A DNA stretch of 64,000 nucleotides from Nereocystis luetkeana (GCA_031213475.1 JARUPZ010000024.1:186001-250000); one strand, 5' to 3'. Numbered from the stretch's first letter, positions 23,637-37,251 are shown. Numbers and translations: made by a program. The notes: generated by a model not told the origin, from the letters alone.

Positions 23637-25946
23637 GCAAATAAGGCACCTAGATTACCGGGAAAGTGCTGCCTTCGTTCGTCCACGGTGCCATCCAATG
23701 TTTCACCAATGATACGGTTACTGGTGCATCGCGGCGTATCTCTCGACCAAATTGCCCTGTAGCCTTCTTCCTTGATGCCAGCGTGAAGAGGTAGGAAATT
23801 CCCACTCGCAAAACCACTGCTGCGAGCATGCCGGTAGATGATACCGCCAAACTGTCTGTCGTTGCCAGGTTTGTGCAGGACCATATGTGTGAACCATGTC
23901 GTCCTACAAGTATCTCATAGACCAAGCGTGACGTCAAGCGAAGCATCTCGAAAACATTTTCATGAGATCGATCGTCAGCAATATTCTATATTGCCTGTCC
24001 ACGGAACGCATGCCTGATCCGAATAAGCTAGTGAAATATGCGTATCAAATTCCGCATCGAGTACTCGTGCAGACTTTGCATGCACTGCGGTCATGCTCAG
24101 GCCAGGCAAGAGCGCGTCTCGGGCGAAGCGTAAGTCTCGACCGAACAATGTCAGAGCCTATCTGTCTGGCCGCACATTGAACCAGTCTAGAAACCGCCAT
24201 ATCAACCCATTGACACCCGACAGTTCAAATTCGGTGTTGGACCCCGTAGAATATAGTGATGTTTGCCGCTGTACTGTATAGAAGTGCCGCTGGGCAGCCC
24301 CCTTGCATACCACAGAGGGGTCGATCAGCATGCGGGCGATTTATCGGGCAAGCTCAGACTCGATAGACTCAGACCCTCTGCGAAGCTCACTTTTAGCCGG
24401 AAAATCTCGCGGGGCATTCTGCGTAGAATGGTGTCGTGTTCCTCTTGTAAGTTGTGTTATAGCTTGGTTGCGGGAAAAAGCTTGCTCCAGTTGGATTTGG
24501 ATGTGAGGCCTGCACCAATATATCACAATATTCGGGGTTTCCACTGATGTAGGCAATCCTGCGACTGGGATACATGGTGTGCCTCCACACAGTAGTATCT
24601 CATTGTTATTTTGATAACTACGTGTGGTTCTGCGAATTTACCTGTCGAGCAGGGTGCGCAGCGGTGTCGGCCCTGGGCCCCTACCGAGTTCAACATTGTT
24701 TTTATGTGAGGAGGTGTGGCAGACCGCTGTTTTGCGTGTCTAATCGTACATGCGCCAAGCCTGAACGGCTGTATATCTGTGAGGCTTATTAAAATGAATG
24801 ACAATTGGAGGAGGAGAATGTGCTGCATCGATTGGGAGCTCAACATCATCTGCGACCTGGATATTTTCCCGTCGCGTACGATCATAGCTACTGCATCGCC
24901 AGTATAGTTTCCAGCCGTGTAAAGAGGGAGTCATAGCCGGGGCCTAATACCACCCTGCCACATCCACAATACGTAGTGGCGGTACGTAAGCCCCAGGCTC
25001 CCTGAGCCTGGCCATCCAGTGGTCGGATGATAAATTGTCTTCGTTGTACTCGAGGACAGAGAATAGTGAAGCTTAGATGCTCCCACTTCTGAAACCAGAT
25101 GGACTTCAGAACGCCTTGGAATGTGTATGAAATCGTCTGCAACATGTAGCCGTCATAGCTGGAACACCCAAACTAACAACTTTCCTGGCCGTTCCCAGCA
25201 CTAACGAGACGGAGGTGATATTGGAGACGAGGAATTGCCAATGAACAGCAAAGGATAGTCCCGCAGGAAGAAAGCCATGCACCGGTCAAAACATCCCTTC
25301 ATAAAACGTATACACTAAACAAAGGGCAGGATCGAAACGGAATTCACAGGTGAATCACGTTGAATATGATCTTGAAATGAGCCCTGCACGACAGTGACTA
25401 TGACCAATTCGACATGGTTCTGTAACGAACCAAGCTCAACGGACTACTGCTGTAACTGATTGTGCGGGCGGGTGTTGACACTCCAACACCTCAGCTCTAC
25501 GGACGTAGTCACCGTAGTCGTCTACAGACTGAAAACCACAACATGCTTCATGCGAAAATGCACTCACTCGCCTGCAAGAGTACAGTAGACGATCACAGTT
25601 CGAGAGATCTATCACGCACAACCGCCACATCCTTCAAGATCTCATGCGCGTCTCCATCACATTGATTCACCACAACCATGCGGTAACAAAAATACCTCCT
25701 CTTGCTTACCATCACCAAGGATAAAAACAGTACGTTTTTTCGGGGGCAAGGAAATAATATCTGGTTTGTAAAAAATTACAAACCACCAGTGCAGTTAACA
25801 GATGGAGCGCCGCTGTATCGCATCTCAAAAGGAAAATCGATTTCCCAGTCGTTGTACGCCTCGAAAGAATCCAGCTACGACGGGAAGAGCCTTCCGCCTG
25901 TCTAAAGACGCGAACTGTTCCGCAACGCGGGTGGTTCCCTTGCCTG
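23637..25946. other. Intergenic, nothing recognised
   Basis: Many short overlapping frames on both strands, none with domain or splice support. No repeats shared with the rest of the window were noticed. Confidence 0.5.
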
Positions 25947-26217
25947 TTGGCTTGCTGCCGTCGGGTGTCTGGGTATCGGGGAGAACCTGGCTGGTACAAC
26001 TCACGCCAGCATTACGAACTCAAGCACCCCCCCCCCTCCTGGACCCGGCATGTTGCTGCAGCTTTCCTTGCTCTGGACCGGGTCGATGCTGCCGGTGGTG
26101 AAGCTGGCTTTTATCCCCGTCCTAAGGCGTTTTTCAACCAACTGCATTGTACGCGGTGGATGCTGCTCGACGCCTGCGCACTGTCACTGCTGCCGTACGC
26201 GGCCACATCCGACAATA
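25947..26217 (+). other. Coding-looking patch of unknown nature
   Basis: A plus-strand frame of about 90 codons reads as ordinary globular protein (for example SWTRHVAAAFLALDRVDAAG and GEAGFYPRPKAFFNQLHC) and then runs into a long C run at 26219. There is no start codon of good context and no recognised domain. It may be an exon or a gene fragment. The opposite strand is not coding-like here. Confidence 0.22.
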
Positions 26218-26865
26218 TTACCCCCCCCCGCCCCCCTCCCCCCCCCCCCCCCCCCAGACAAAAGAACTGCAAAGCACCAGACCCTCAACGAGTATTGAAG
26301 TTGGGATTTCCTATTATTTTGAATATTTCCCACCCCAAATATGGGCCCAAACAAGCTATGAAATTGCAGTTATTCTTTTGGGACATGTTGTGAGAGAGGC
26401 GCCGAGGCCAGAGTGGGCAGAGAAATACACTTACTTCGGCGAGTTAAAGTACTGCTGCAGTAGTGTTGATATTTGGAGTTCCTAGTGACATGGCGAGGAT
26501 TGAGTCCAAACGGAAGCGCGACGGAGTAGAAGTGAAATGGACTGCTTTGCTAAAAAAAAGTGGAACGAGAAGGGAAAAAATTAAGAGCCGCGCTGAAGCT
26601 GAAAGCGAGCATGGAGTGGCAGAGGATAGGTTCAGAACAAGTGCCTGCATGGGTAGAAGACTAGGATGGGGACAATGCGTAGGTATTGGATCAGCGAACC
26701 TAAAACGTAGTCCTAGGGTGAGCGAAGGTAAGGGGAGGCAGGAAACAGTAAGTGCCCCAAAGCGAATGGGGGAGAAACAACATAGGGGCGCACAGAAAGC
26801 AGGCTAGACCAGGAACCAACATAAAGAAAGCCCAAATAAAATACTCGTAATGACAACGCACAAGG

Positions 26866-27114
26866 GAGTCACCCCACGGTAGGGGTTGTACTTTTTGGGC
26901 CAAAGGTTTCTGACCAACTGAGTTCCCTAAGTAAGTGAGGAACTACCAGTTAGGATTGAGACTGTACTCGTATACTCGTTCTAGGACTAGCGGATACAAG
27001 TGCCGGTCGGGTGGCACGAACGAATTTCTTCCAAGTGATGTATCGGGTAAGATATTGAGCTCCTAACGTGAAGGGCTCAGGAAATTCTGGTTCACCCCTA
27101 CTATGGGATGGCTC
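26866..27114 (+). repeat. MITE family A, copy 2
   Basis: 249 bases with the same termini as the copies at 3281 and 50825. It is flanked by the 4-base duplication AAGG (26862-26865 and 27115-27118). It is inserted within or at the 5' part of the decayed LINE and lacks the fold-back insertion seen in copy 1, so it shows the unbroken structure of the family. Confidence 0.85.
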
Positions 27115-30100
27115 AAGGAACAATATATAAGAATAGAGTAGATGGAAAACATATCGGCAAACTCTGGGAATAGGATCATGGGGTTGATATGGATCCGCCA
27201 CGAAATAGTTGAAGAGGATAGAAATTTCCGAAGAAGTAAGTAAGCACGACCTAGACATAGTGATAATTCACGAGTCTTGGGAGAAAGAGGGGGGGGAGAC
27301 AGGATTCCTACTAAAACAGTACCCGTGCGATATGATAGCGGCGATCGAATACACTACTTTCGACAGACTCATACCTGGATAAAGATACCGGGGGAGCGGG
27401 GAGCGAACGAATGCGTTTGACGAACCACACATATATATGCCCCCAGAGTCGAAACGGACGGTAAGCGATATGCAGAGGAATTTCGGAGAAGAATCAGTAG
27501 TTGTGCAGCACGTACGTGCAAAAGGCAAGGAGAAATGGTGCTAGTGGGAGGTTTTCATCCCAGAACTTGGAAGGCAAGCAACCCGAATGAGCGCATTAAA
27601 CAAGTGGGCAAGAAACGAATAAAAAAAATGGGGAAGACTTGTGGAAGTAATCCAGGCACAACGAAGTGAAGACGTTGAACGACATAGTACAAAAAAAACA
27701 GAGCCGGAACAGATTGGACAGTGTATACAAAGGGATATATTTATATATCCTTGACCGCGAAAACCCCCACGTAATGAAACGAAGCGGGTAGTTCAGCGTA
27801 CGGATGTATACGGTTCCAACGCCCCAAAGACCCCGCCGTTAAGAGAGGGGAAGAGTGTTATAAGGTTTACCTTGGGCTGGGTAATCGATCGGTCTTTTAC
27901 CCCTATAGCTCAGTAGGTAATACCTTCACATTATGGTGGTTGAAAAATGTGAGTAGTAAGGAAACAGAAGTACACAAACGTGCCGCGAACGTAGGAACTA
28001 CGGGTCACAGTCTGGAATGGACAGACTGTCAGCAGGCGAAAGGTTTCAACCATCGGAGAGGTAGGAAATCATGCCGATGAAAAATATACTGTATTAACAC
28101 GAAGTGAAACAAAAACGAGGAGAGTCCCAAGAAGAAAGTGCCAAAGATGGAGAGCAATTGTTCGAGTTCGAAATGATAGGTACAACAAAGAACGACATAG
28201 AGAGGAGTTAATTCTGGAGCTAGGAAAAGAGAAGGATGGAAACAACTCGTCAATACCACAACAAGTAAAATATGTCGAAGAAGTTGGTAGTATGCAACAA
28301 TACAGCACTATTATGGTGGGGTGAGGAAGTAGAAGAGGCGGTAAGAATGAGGAGAGAGGCACACACAAGATACTAGATAGGCGTCGAGTAAAAGTACGAC
28401 GTGATGGGAAGATTTTGCTATAAATAGCTAGAAACAAGGGCTTAGGGTTAGAAGAAGGGCTTAGTTTAGAAGGGGTTAGAGTTAGAAACATACGGTCGAG
28501 AAGAAGAAGTAATAGACATAAAAAAATGCAATATAAATAGAACGAATGAAGCCCTTAAGGGCGGGATGAAACATATATATATATGTGGATAGAGATGCAA
28601 AACATAGTGGGCGAACACGCAGTAGTAGATAGATGCAGACAGAGGAATAGCTACCGAGGGCACAGAGCGGGAAACTGATTTGTAGGACGAACGGGAAGGG
28701 GGAATACTAATAATAGAGCTTTGCCGTAAGATAAGAGCGGCCACAACCAACGAACGATTCGACACATGATTCGAGAAGGAAATCAACGCGTGGGCAGAGG
28801 CGAGCGTAGATGCACCAGAAAGGGAGGGAAGTGCTTTGGACGGGTTACAGAAAAAATCACAAGGGGAAACGAAAATAAGTGTTTAGTTAAACGTGAAGAT
28901 AGGAAGGCAGCAGCGGCGGACAAAACAGTGAATACATATATAAGGTACGGGAGAGAAGGGGTGTTTTTCATGAATCAATGGCGTTGTTGTTTAACTGGGT
29001 ATCAAAAACGAGTACGCACCTAGGAGATAGATGAAGAGAAGGTGCCTTATTAACAGTAACGTATTTTTCGAAATGAGATAAGACTGACCCGGGGCACTAT
29101 AGAGGGACAACGCTATCTAGCTCAGTAGGCAGAACATTTGGTAAGACCTTCAACGATAGAATGGTATTAGTGACGGAGAAGGAGGACAACACATAATAAG
29201 AAAAGAAGGACGGTAACCAGGGTTGGGGCAAAACAGTACCTGGTAGGTGCGTCGACCATGGGTACACGATAGCGCAGACACTCCAAGGTAGGAAAGACGC
29301 GGAGCTAACAACGTACTGTTTCTTTCCGGATGTATGTACAGAAGGCTTACTCCACAGCACGAGTATGGAGTGAGGGGTTGTGGGAAAAGTTGTGAGAAAT
29401 AATAGAGATGCACGGAAAGATGCGGAGAAGGATGAAAAAGGTAACAGAATATTATGCGATAAGTGTGGTTGACGCTGGTAGGGGAAATAATACCGGAAGT
29501 GTATGATACTTTACAAGGAATTGTACCGGCATGTGCTTTTTTCCGTGGTATGTTCACGATATATATTAACGAGATGATATTAATTTGTAGAAGTCGAAGC
29601 AGCGAAGCAGGGAGTCACGGTGGGGTAATATTCGGTGTCGGAATTGATGCTTTAGGATGATTTCGTGGGGATACCAGAAACACCAGAGAGATTGCAGACA
29701 CAAATAGGAGAGGCGCGATAATACACTAGCAAATGAAGGGTCACGGCGAACGTAAATAAGTGAGCAGTAGTTGTGCGTGGTCAAGATAGGGTGGACCCGG
29801 TAATTTTCAGTTCCAGGTCGAGAGAAGGTGAACTATCGGCCTTAGACCAGCATACGTAATTTAGCGTAGATATATATATCGAAGGACAGCTCTTGGGAGA
29901 CATATATATATATATATATACAGCAAACGAAATAGGAAGCGGTAAATCGCACGCAGGCAGGATGGATACGACTCAAACAGATTCGCACCTTGACCCTCGG
30001 ATCAAGAGGAGTATCTTGGTGAATGCGATCGTACAAAAGCTCAATTATACAGGTGGGTAATTCAAAGGAACGCTAATTTCGTAAAATGGTCCGAAACAGT

Positions 30101-30505
30101 ACAGAAGACAGCAGCACGATAAATGCCAAGATTGTCAAGTACGACGAGCGACACAGCATTGAGAGCAGAACTGGGAATTGACCCACTCAAGCCAAATAGA
30201 GACATGAAAAAGTGGAGGTGGAAAAAAAAAGTAGGAAACATGCCGGAGAGGAGGTTGCCAGTCATAGTTGATAAAGTTGCATAGATAGGAGAAAGTAGTA
30301 TAAGGGCGAGCTGGAATAGATTGGGAAAACGTAGTTGTTGATGAAGTACGGAAGGACAAGGGAAGAAACAAAAAAGAAACGATGTCCGCAGGGACATTCG
30401 GGAGGCACAAGACAGAACAAGACGAAGTGATAAAAAAACGGAAAACGCTAGTGCTGGGATAACGAAGTGAAGTCGGAGAAACACTTGGAGATGTACGGGA
30501 GAATA

Positions 30506-30760
30506 AGGGTCATTCTTATCGGAGAGCTTTTTGTCCAAATTTTCGGCATTTGTTTCGCGCAATTTTTCAATCTTCCATATTTTCTTGTTTTTTTTCTCCC
30601 ATATATATGTTGGAATGTTAACGAACTTGGTATTTTTGGTTCTGGAGAATTTCACGAATAGTGACAGAACGCCTCCGTATATTGATACATATATATCTCC
30701 ATTTATTTCAGTACTTTGGAATTTTTTATGGAAAAAACGCTCTCCGATAAGAATGAACCC
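30506..30760 (+). repeat. MITE family B, copy 1, inserted in the LINE
   Basis: The ends read AGGGTCATTCTTATCGGAGA and, at the right, its near reverse complement TCTCCGATAAGAATGAACCC. It aligns along its whole length with the reverse complement of 39406-39648, including GAGAATTTCACGAATRGTG and ACAGAACGCCTCCGTA. It interrupts LINE text that is continuous in copy 3 near 7660. It is non-coding. Confidence 0.85.
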
Positions 30761-31305
30761 AAGCAAAGGGATAGGAAGGAAGGAGTATTTCCAAGGCCTA
30801 GTGGACTTCGTGAAAACGCTGAAACTGCGACTTCGTATAAAGGACCTGGACCTGCCAGAACGAAAAACGAGGCACACCAGAAGCCGGGAAGAGGAGGACA
30901 TATTATATGAAATGATGTGCCTGTGAGGCAAAGCAATGAAGAGCAACACTCACACAGAAGGCGAATGCGAAATGCACAAGAAGGCACGGGATGTGTTGGA
31001 ATAGGAGATTAGTCGAGTGCCACGCGCGGGAATTAGCTGAACTAGAGAGCAGCGAGGAAACAATCGCCCTCCTTGGAGATAGATGGTGACCACAGGCAGC
31101 GAAAAAAGGCGGCGAAACAGGGTGATGAAAATATCAACAAAACCCTTCTATGGAACACATGGAAGCGATCTCACGAGCGCCCAAATGTTGGTGTCTCTAC
31201 TATTGTAGGAACGGTGCTCCGTCCCGAACAGGATGCGTTCCCAATGGCCAAATTACTAAGGTTAGCAATAATTCAGTGCCCCACCCCCCCCCCCCCCCCC
31301 CGTCA

Positions 31306-33537
31306 CACAAGCGTTGTTGTCATGAAAAATAGTGCAAACAGCGAGCGTGTGAGGGTCCAACGACGGCGCTGAAGCTGCTGCAGATACGATCGTCGCTTAC
31401 TTCAGCTCCCCCAGTCTGTTGTTCTCGCGGTCAGCATTCGAAGTGAGAACGATTTCCCCTATCTCCACCAGGGCAATTCCGGGCCGGAACAAACCCGGTT
31501 CACTGCTTCACGTCCTAAACCCTGCAGAGACAGTAGCGTCTGACAAAGGTGAATTTATCTCACCATCCGTCTTATGGGTGCCTGACGTGGAAAACACATT
31601 AGTCTCCCCTCTAACACAAATAAACGATGTACAATTCGTGGTATTTGTCGTCGTTTATCGGCAGATTGTACAAACTGTGTTTGCTACTATCGCTGTAGTC
31701 TCTCTCGGCGTCACTTTTTGCATCAACCTGTCCGTCAGACCTTCGCATTCTCTCGATGGGCCACGGTCAGGATCTACTTTCAAAATAATATACAATGGTG
31801 TCCATACCCAATGCGATGGCCATTTGTACCTTGAGCCGGGTGGTGCGGTGGACTGGTTGCACGGTACCATAATATATCGTGTGAGACGTGCGTTGGCCCG
31901 CAGCACACGCTCGTTGATTGGGTCAATAAGGTCAGGGTCCCCGCCCTAGGGTTCCCCCAATGCACACACGCATAACCCTGGTATACACAAACATAACGTT
32001 GTAACGTCAAATACGTACTTCGTCGAGGAGGCAACACCAATATGCGCGGCTGATGTATGTTCCACTAGTGCACACCTTGAAGGCAACAACCTTGTCCGCG
32101 GGCTGGCTTCCGCTGGCAACTGGCTGGCGCCCGATACCTGGTATCACTCAACGCACACCCGAGAAGCGTATTGCACTACTACTGCTCGTACTGTCCTAGG
32201 GCTGCAGACGGTTTACATTCGTCTGTTGATAGTTTTTGAACAATCAATCAGAATCAACGTGCGATCGATTGAAAGCCTGTGTGTGGAGATAACCCTAACC
32301 TTAACTTACTGTAGTCGTCTTAATAGAAGCACAAGAGCTTAATAATGGCGGGCAATGTGACATTCGAAGGTTTTAAAAGCGTTAACGGTATGGCTTTTCA
32401 GGATAAAAGGGGCACGGCGAAGAAACCCAACGACCCGTCGGCGGCGGGGGGGGTAGTGTTGGCCTGTGATTTGCTTCCCGAGTACCCTTCTGTTTTTGTG
32501 GAAGGCATCTAGTTCTCCCGGCATGCTTGGTAAGACCCAAGACTGACAAAAACTATGGTATACAAGACGGTGCCACACCGGAAGTGGACGCTCAACTGTG
32601 CTATCTCTTGTTTGTTTGCCGCTATCTCCTACTTAGCTCCCCCCGTCGCTATGGAACGTCTTTCTTGTCGCCGGATTACTCTTCGCAGCATTACTCTTCG
32701 CAGTAGTATTCCCCTTAGCGATCACGGTGGTCGGGATGACAACTTGGCAGTGAGCTGGTTGCATTGTGGGCATACCTGCTTCCATCGCGATACCGAACGG
32801 CACGCTGATTACCTGGAACGACGGCGGCCTCTTTGCGGTGTCGGCGGTGTCCAGCGCCCTCGTATATTTATTGCTGTCAGGGGATGGTAAAGAAAAACCA
32901 GTGACCATAGACCTCATATACCTTGTACAGAGTAAGATCATGTGTGCTGTGGTAGGCCTGCTTGCTTATTAACCCTTGAGGCCCTACGGACTGCATTATC
33001 GCTGTTGGGACAATTTTGTGGGAGTTGGAGCTAATTGTTTTTTCTGTGCAGTGCAGTGGAGGACGAAAAGGGATCAAGCCCCTTAGCTCATAGTCGACCT
33101 TGATAAATCTTGCAATATGCCTGGTGCTGTGACGGTAGGGGGGCTGCCTCGAATGAACCTATCGCGTTTAGGCCACGCTCGGGGTTAGTTGCCCTGTTGT
33201 GCTTCAACAACAAAATGACGTCGGTTTGTTGTATTGGCGGAGCCCAGTGCGAAATGGGATGTTGTCGGTGCATGTCGCGACACCACAAACGCGCTAAGAT
33301 TAAGGTTTCAAGACCGGAAAAGGGGATCTAGTCACTCAGTGAAATGGCTCTGAGCGGCCGAAATTTACGTATTCTAAAGTGACCCCCCTATACCGTACGC
33401 CGTACATAACAGGGGGGTTCAAGTTATTTCCGAGACAACATCACATCTCCTACAGTACACAGGTGGCCCGGACTTCCTCCTCGCACAGGTGGGCTACACT
33501 GCCCAATGTTTCCACGCGGAACAATTCAATGCCCACA
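31306..33537. other. Intergenic with ambiguous open frames
   Basis: A long plus-strand frame (31419-31949) begins only with TTG and has no domain. At 32754-32890 both strands carry splice-like borders and protein-like text: plus, VGIPASIAIPNGTLITWNDG; minus, NKYTRALDTADTAKRPPSFQ. The strand therefore cannot be decided. One TACCTGGTA motif lies at 32135-32143. Confidence 0.4.
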
Positions 33538-33824
33538 TCGGCGTCCCCGGTGGCTTGGTAGGTGGTCCGTGTGTCTGTCAAGGTCAATTTCGTGGGTTCA
33601 AGTTTGGCCGAGTGCATGCTCGTAGGGACTTTTACTTTTTCGTGCATAAAGAACAAGATGAGCGGAAAGCGCGAGAGCGTGAGTTAACTACATTCGATGA
33701 AAATCGACGAGAATGATGAACTCTATGCGCGACAACTCATACAGGCACGTGCCGGGGGGGAGAAGAGTATAGACACCTGTGACCACGGCTTGTCCAGAAG
33801 AAGATCGCCGAGGGTAACACCTCC
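33538..33824 (+). mobile_element. tRNA-derived SINE, copy 2
   Basis: It starts CGGCGTCCCCGGTGGCTTGG with an A-box-like TGGCTTGGTAGGTGG and a B-box-like GGGTTCAAGTTTGG. The family body follows (GAAAATCGACGAGAATGATG, GGCACGTGCCGGGGGGG, GACCACGGCTTGTCCAGAAG) and it ends near AGGGTAACACCTCC. About 290 bases, same layout as copy 1. Confidence 0.82.
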
Positions 33825-36693
33825 TACGAATTATTAAGCTGGAAAGCAAATGTAACGACTAAAAAAACAAATAACATAATCGTGCTGGGGGTCCCGACCT
33901 ACTGTGTCAGCGGTTTTAGCGAATAATCTTGGTTGTGGCCAAGCCTGGCTTTTGCCGCTGCCACTGCCGTGCGGGTCCGTTTCTGCCCAGGGTGCACCAA
34001 CTACGATACCCGGAATATAAATTGAACCCATCCCTGTACTATTTTCACTGTTTTCCTGCTTGTTCGTTCGTTCGTTCCGTCCTTCCTTGGTTCCTTTGCT
34101 TTTTTGTGTTTGCTTTTGCTTCTCATGTGGTATCTGAGGTCCCCAGGGGGCTACTGTGGATGACACCACTCTCTTGGAGGAGCGCACTCCTCTACGAAAT
34201 TTTAAACCATCGAACAGGTCACAATCTAGATCCATCTACTGTATATAGATATCGACGTGCCGTTCTCGTGATAGATTGTCAACGGCCTGTCTACACGCAC
34301 AGGTCTAACCCAGAACGAATATGTTACACCAATCAAATCGTATGGTGTCCCCTCCAAAATGCCTGGGCAAGTGCCACCACGCCTGACAAGCCTAGGGCTA
34401 CGGCCCTCACTACCTTGACGGGGAATTGTTCGGAACAGGTGTCGCGTGCCTTCAACCTCGCCGACACGGGAGCTAGCTAGACTGAGGTGTTCAACGGGAC
34501 TCCCTTATATGATCTAGGCCGGAATTGTTGTGTTGCAGCTTCGACAGCGACGGGATCTGAGCGTTGGTCGGCCCCGGGGTGGCGATCCTTATGGAGGTGG
34601 TTCTGAAGGCGGTCAACTAGCAGCCCCCCAATTTGATGCCCACGCTGTACACAGAGGTTAGACTACCGTACCATGGCTGTTCGACGCTTTGGCCGCCCTA
34701 TGGTTGGCGCTCCAGATTCTTGCGAACGATAGGAGCCCAGCAATCGAAGTCGAGCTATGGTTTTCTTGTCCTACGTCTTCGACTGGTGGGCGGTCATCCG
34801 TTCCGTCGGGTCCCGATTAGCCAATGGTGGGCGCGGCCAGGGCCGGACGCCTTCCCGGTCGCCTTCGTGGCATACGAGATCGTGCTAAACTCTGATCGGG
34901 ATTTTACCACCAACACATCCATCCCTGACTGCACGGGCCCGTGACTTGATACGTCTTCCAACTGCTTCCCCTTGGATTAGCAGCACCATGCCAATTTTCA
35001 GTATGCCTGCTTATTTTTCCCCACCGACGATCCCCCTTCAGAAGCTGGTTTGCTCACATCGACGTCTCGCGCTGCCGCGCTGCCGCGCCCGGCGATCACC
35101 GAGCCCACTGTCTATATGCCATGATAGCGCGCATCCATTCACGCAGTGTAGACACCCCTTTTACAACCGCGAGCGGCAGTTTGAATTCCGACCTCGGACA
35201 ACCCGGTGACTTTCAGTAAGACGTACCGACGTTGGCAAACACGTTTGATGCGGTAACATCGCGAGCATCAACCCTTGCGTTCGAATAGGCAAAACAGCAA
35301 TTATTCGCCTCTGGGCGACAGCGTTTTCCTTCCGTCGGAGGAGCGGATCCCGAGCCTGCCAACATCGTCTGAGTTACTCATACCTCCCTTATTAGTGTCC
35401 CGCCGGATGCTTTGCAGTACGATCTCCGAGCCCTAAACTCTTCCTCGGGACTAGTTCGCCACGGCGTAGTGAACAAGCACCGGTCTCCCGAGTCCCTCAA
35501 ATCCCAGCGTTGGGTATGGAATATTTCTATTACGGGGGGCCATAGTTGACAGGACCTATGGTATACATAAAAACCTATATGTTTAACCATTTTTACTAAC
35601 AATATTTGGTCCTGTTAACTATGCCCCCCCGTAATAGGGTGTACGCGAAGGAGGCTCTAGTCGATATCACCGTTTGCCGTATTTGCTAGGCTTTGAGTTC
35701 GAGCTGATAGGTTTCCAGGTGTTTCTCTGTCTGGCTCACGCGTTGTGTCGGAGTCGTGTTCTTCTTTGCACGTGTGTTGCCCCTTTCTTATGGGTCAAGA
35801 AAATACCCGGGAGACAAGAACATGAATGTCTAGAATAATGCGAGATGCCAGGTGATTCACGGGGTTCTGCGTTTTCGTACGTAGTATGCAAAGTGCGAAA
35901 TGATGTTTAGCCCAATAGTATTCTTGTTGAGCTGGCCCTTGCCGCCGTTGCCTCCCACTGTTCCATTTCGTGATTTGTTAGTACGCTTTGTCTGGTCTTT
36001 CCTTTTCGGGCACATACATGAGAGAAACAACTGCAGACCAGGCAGCAGCCGGAAGCAGCAGCAGCAGCAGTAGGAAGCAGCCGACAAGGCAGCTCGAGCT
36101 CTCCTACGAGATCAGGCTCAGGATCTATGGAGGCAACGGCTTGAAGCCGCCCATTCTGTTGTGCACACAGGTGAACTGTGGGTTGTATTACTTTGTGTTT
36201 ACGATACGCGCTTGATCCAGGGCACCTCACAACAATCACCAATACCTCACCAACCAACTTAGCAGTGAGGAGACCGTGGTCAAGAGCAGACTTGCCTGTT
36301 TCGTCAAAAACGAGTGACGCAGTCTGTTGTTTGCTAAAGACTCGACATCTCCTAGACCAGTTGTCCGTCGTCCGTCTCGCCTGTTGAACCCATCCCCAGA
36401 TGACTCCTGTGCTGACCGCCCAATGCGTTAGGAGGAAAAGGGGACCACCTCGTACATGGTTAACGGGTTGACCGACGTTACCCAGCCGGCCCTTTTACTC
36501 CAAATGCTGGAGTTTGAGTCGAATTCGACCCTCCCACCGCCGCCGCCGCCGCCGCCGCTGCTGCTGTGCATGCCCTTCGTGAGAGCGATCAGCCGGCTGG
36601 AAGAGACGCAGTTTCTTGGTGTAGACGCCGGTGGGAGACGGTCGATTCTGGAAGCAAAACGTGGCGGTCATCAATGCACCCCCCCAACACGGC
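33825..36693. other. Region of small coding-looking segments, no gene model
   Basis: Plus-strand segments with plausible splice borders are 34147-34217, 34539-34656 (protein text VGRPRGGDPYGGGSEGGQLA) and 36037-36170 (QLELSYEIRLRIYGGNGLKP). The last two are phase-compatible with each other. A frame ending SGSLNSDLGQPGDFQ closes near 35215. A CCG/CTG repeat lies at about 36533-36566. None shows a known domain, so they are recorded as patches rather than as a gene. Confidence 0.3.
35527..35637 (+). repeat. Tc1/mariner-like MITE family D, copy 1
   Basis: A 111-base element with terminal inverted repeats TATTACGGGGGGCCATAG of about 27 bases, bounded by TA on both sides as expected for TA-targeting transposons. 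The copy at 44166-44275 is the same element in opposite orientation. It is non-coding. Confidence 0.8.
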
Positions 36694-37251
36694 TCAATGC
36701 ACGCCCCCATTACGGCGCACACTCCCTTTCCACTTGCAGAGGACCTCTTCTGGATTGACAAAGGAGACAATCCCCACTGCTCTCGAGGGTCGACTAAGGT
36801 GAGCGTAGCCAACCACGATGGCCACGACAAAAACCATCGTATTTTCCCGTGTTCCACTTTTTTGTGGCAGGAATAACTGCACTCTTAGTCGGCTTTGCAT
36901 CAACTTACTCGGCGACCGCCTTTCTGTTCTGCGCTGAGTATTGATCGCCATCAAAACGGATGCTGCACAGGGTTTTAACGACAGCGGCGTAGAAGCGGCG
37001 AGTACCTTGTACTTGCACCCGCTCGCTGAGGTGAAATCGGTAGCGGCATACTCGTCTCGATAACACGCCGCCTTGACGGCACGCCTGCTGGGGAAGCGGT
37101 TGCCGAACAGCGCCATTCCGTTTTCCCGCTGCACGAGCCCTCGTCTCAACGACACACAACGGGACTACGGTTGTAAAATACCTGCAACTCGATCGTTCTG
37201 CGTAAAGCGATGGTGGACTCGAAATTCGCCGTCGCCTCGCCTCTGCGTTCC
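36694..37251 (-). CDS. Possible 3' end of a multi-exon gene with a Tudor-like segment
   Basis: Three minus-strand exons fit in phase: 37251-37182, 37128-36909 and 36793-36694. The borders are CAG|GTATTT, a GTGCAG acceptor, GCCGA|GTAAGT and a CACCTTAG acceptor. Together they give 129 codons ending in TGA. The middle exon reads RVQVQGTRRFYAAVVK and then IRFDGD, which resembles the basic-aromatic RFY...V...FDGD pattern of Tudor/Agenet-type modules that bind methylated or histone ligands. The last exon contains VGIVSFVNPEEVLCKWKG. The first intron would be only 53 bases, and upstream exons are not found. Plus-strand frames with splice-like borders overlap the same DNA, so the strand assignment is tentative. 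Confidence 0.3.

Larger units (their letters stand above)
26480..31305 (+). mobile_element. Near full-length but decayed LINE (copy 2)
   Basis: The longest copy of the LINE family, purine-rich on the coding strand. Endonuclease remnants lie at about 27400-27620: YMPPESKRTV, and GGFHPRTWKASNPNERI in the position of the catalytic GDFNAR-type block, whose D and N are lost. Linker text WWGEEVEEAVRMRREAH follows near 28310. Reverse-transcriptase text runs from 29090 (SSVG.TF. then IVPACAFFRGMFTIYIN near 29520). The catalytic pair is still visible as DDF near 29658, directly after an in-frame stop. The 3' part from 30090 aligns with the other two copies. Many stops and frameshifts make it non-functional. 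It is interrupted by MITEs at 26866-27114 and 30506-30760. The 5' limit is uncertain. Confidence 0.8.

Noticed and set aside
29108..29145. tRNA-like text CTAGCTCAGTAGGCAGAAC
   Set aside because: It looks like a tRNA 5' half but lies in the LINE reverse-transcriptase region, where copy 1 has the matching coding text; no B box or 3' half follows.
31419..31949. Plus-strand frame of 176 codons
   Set aside because: It begins only at TTG, has no domain, and the opposite strand is similarly open; not enough for a gene call.
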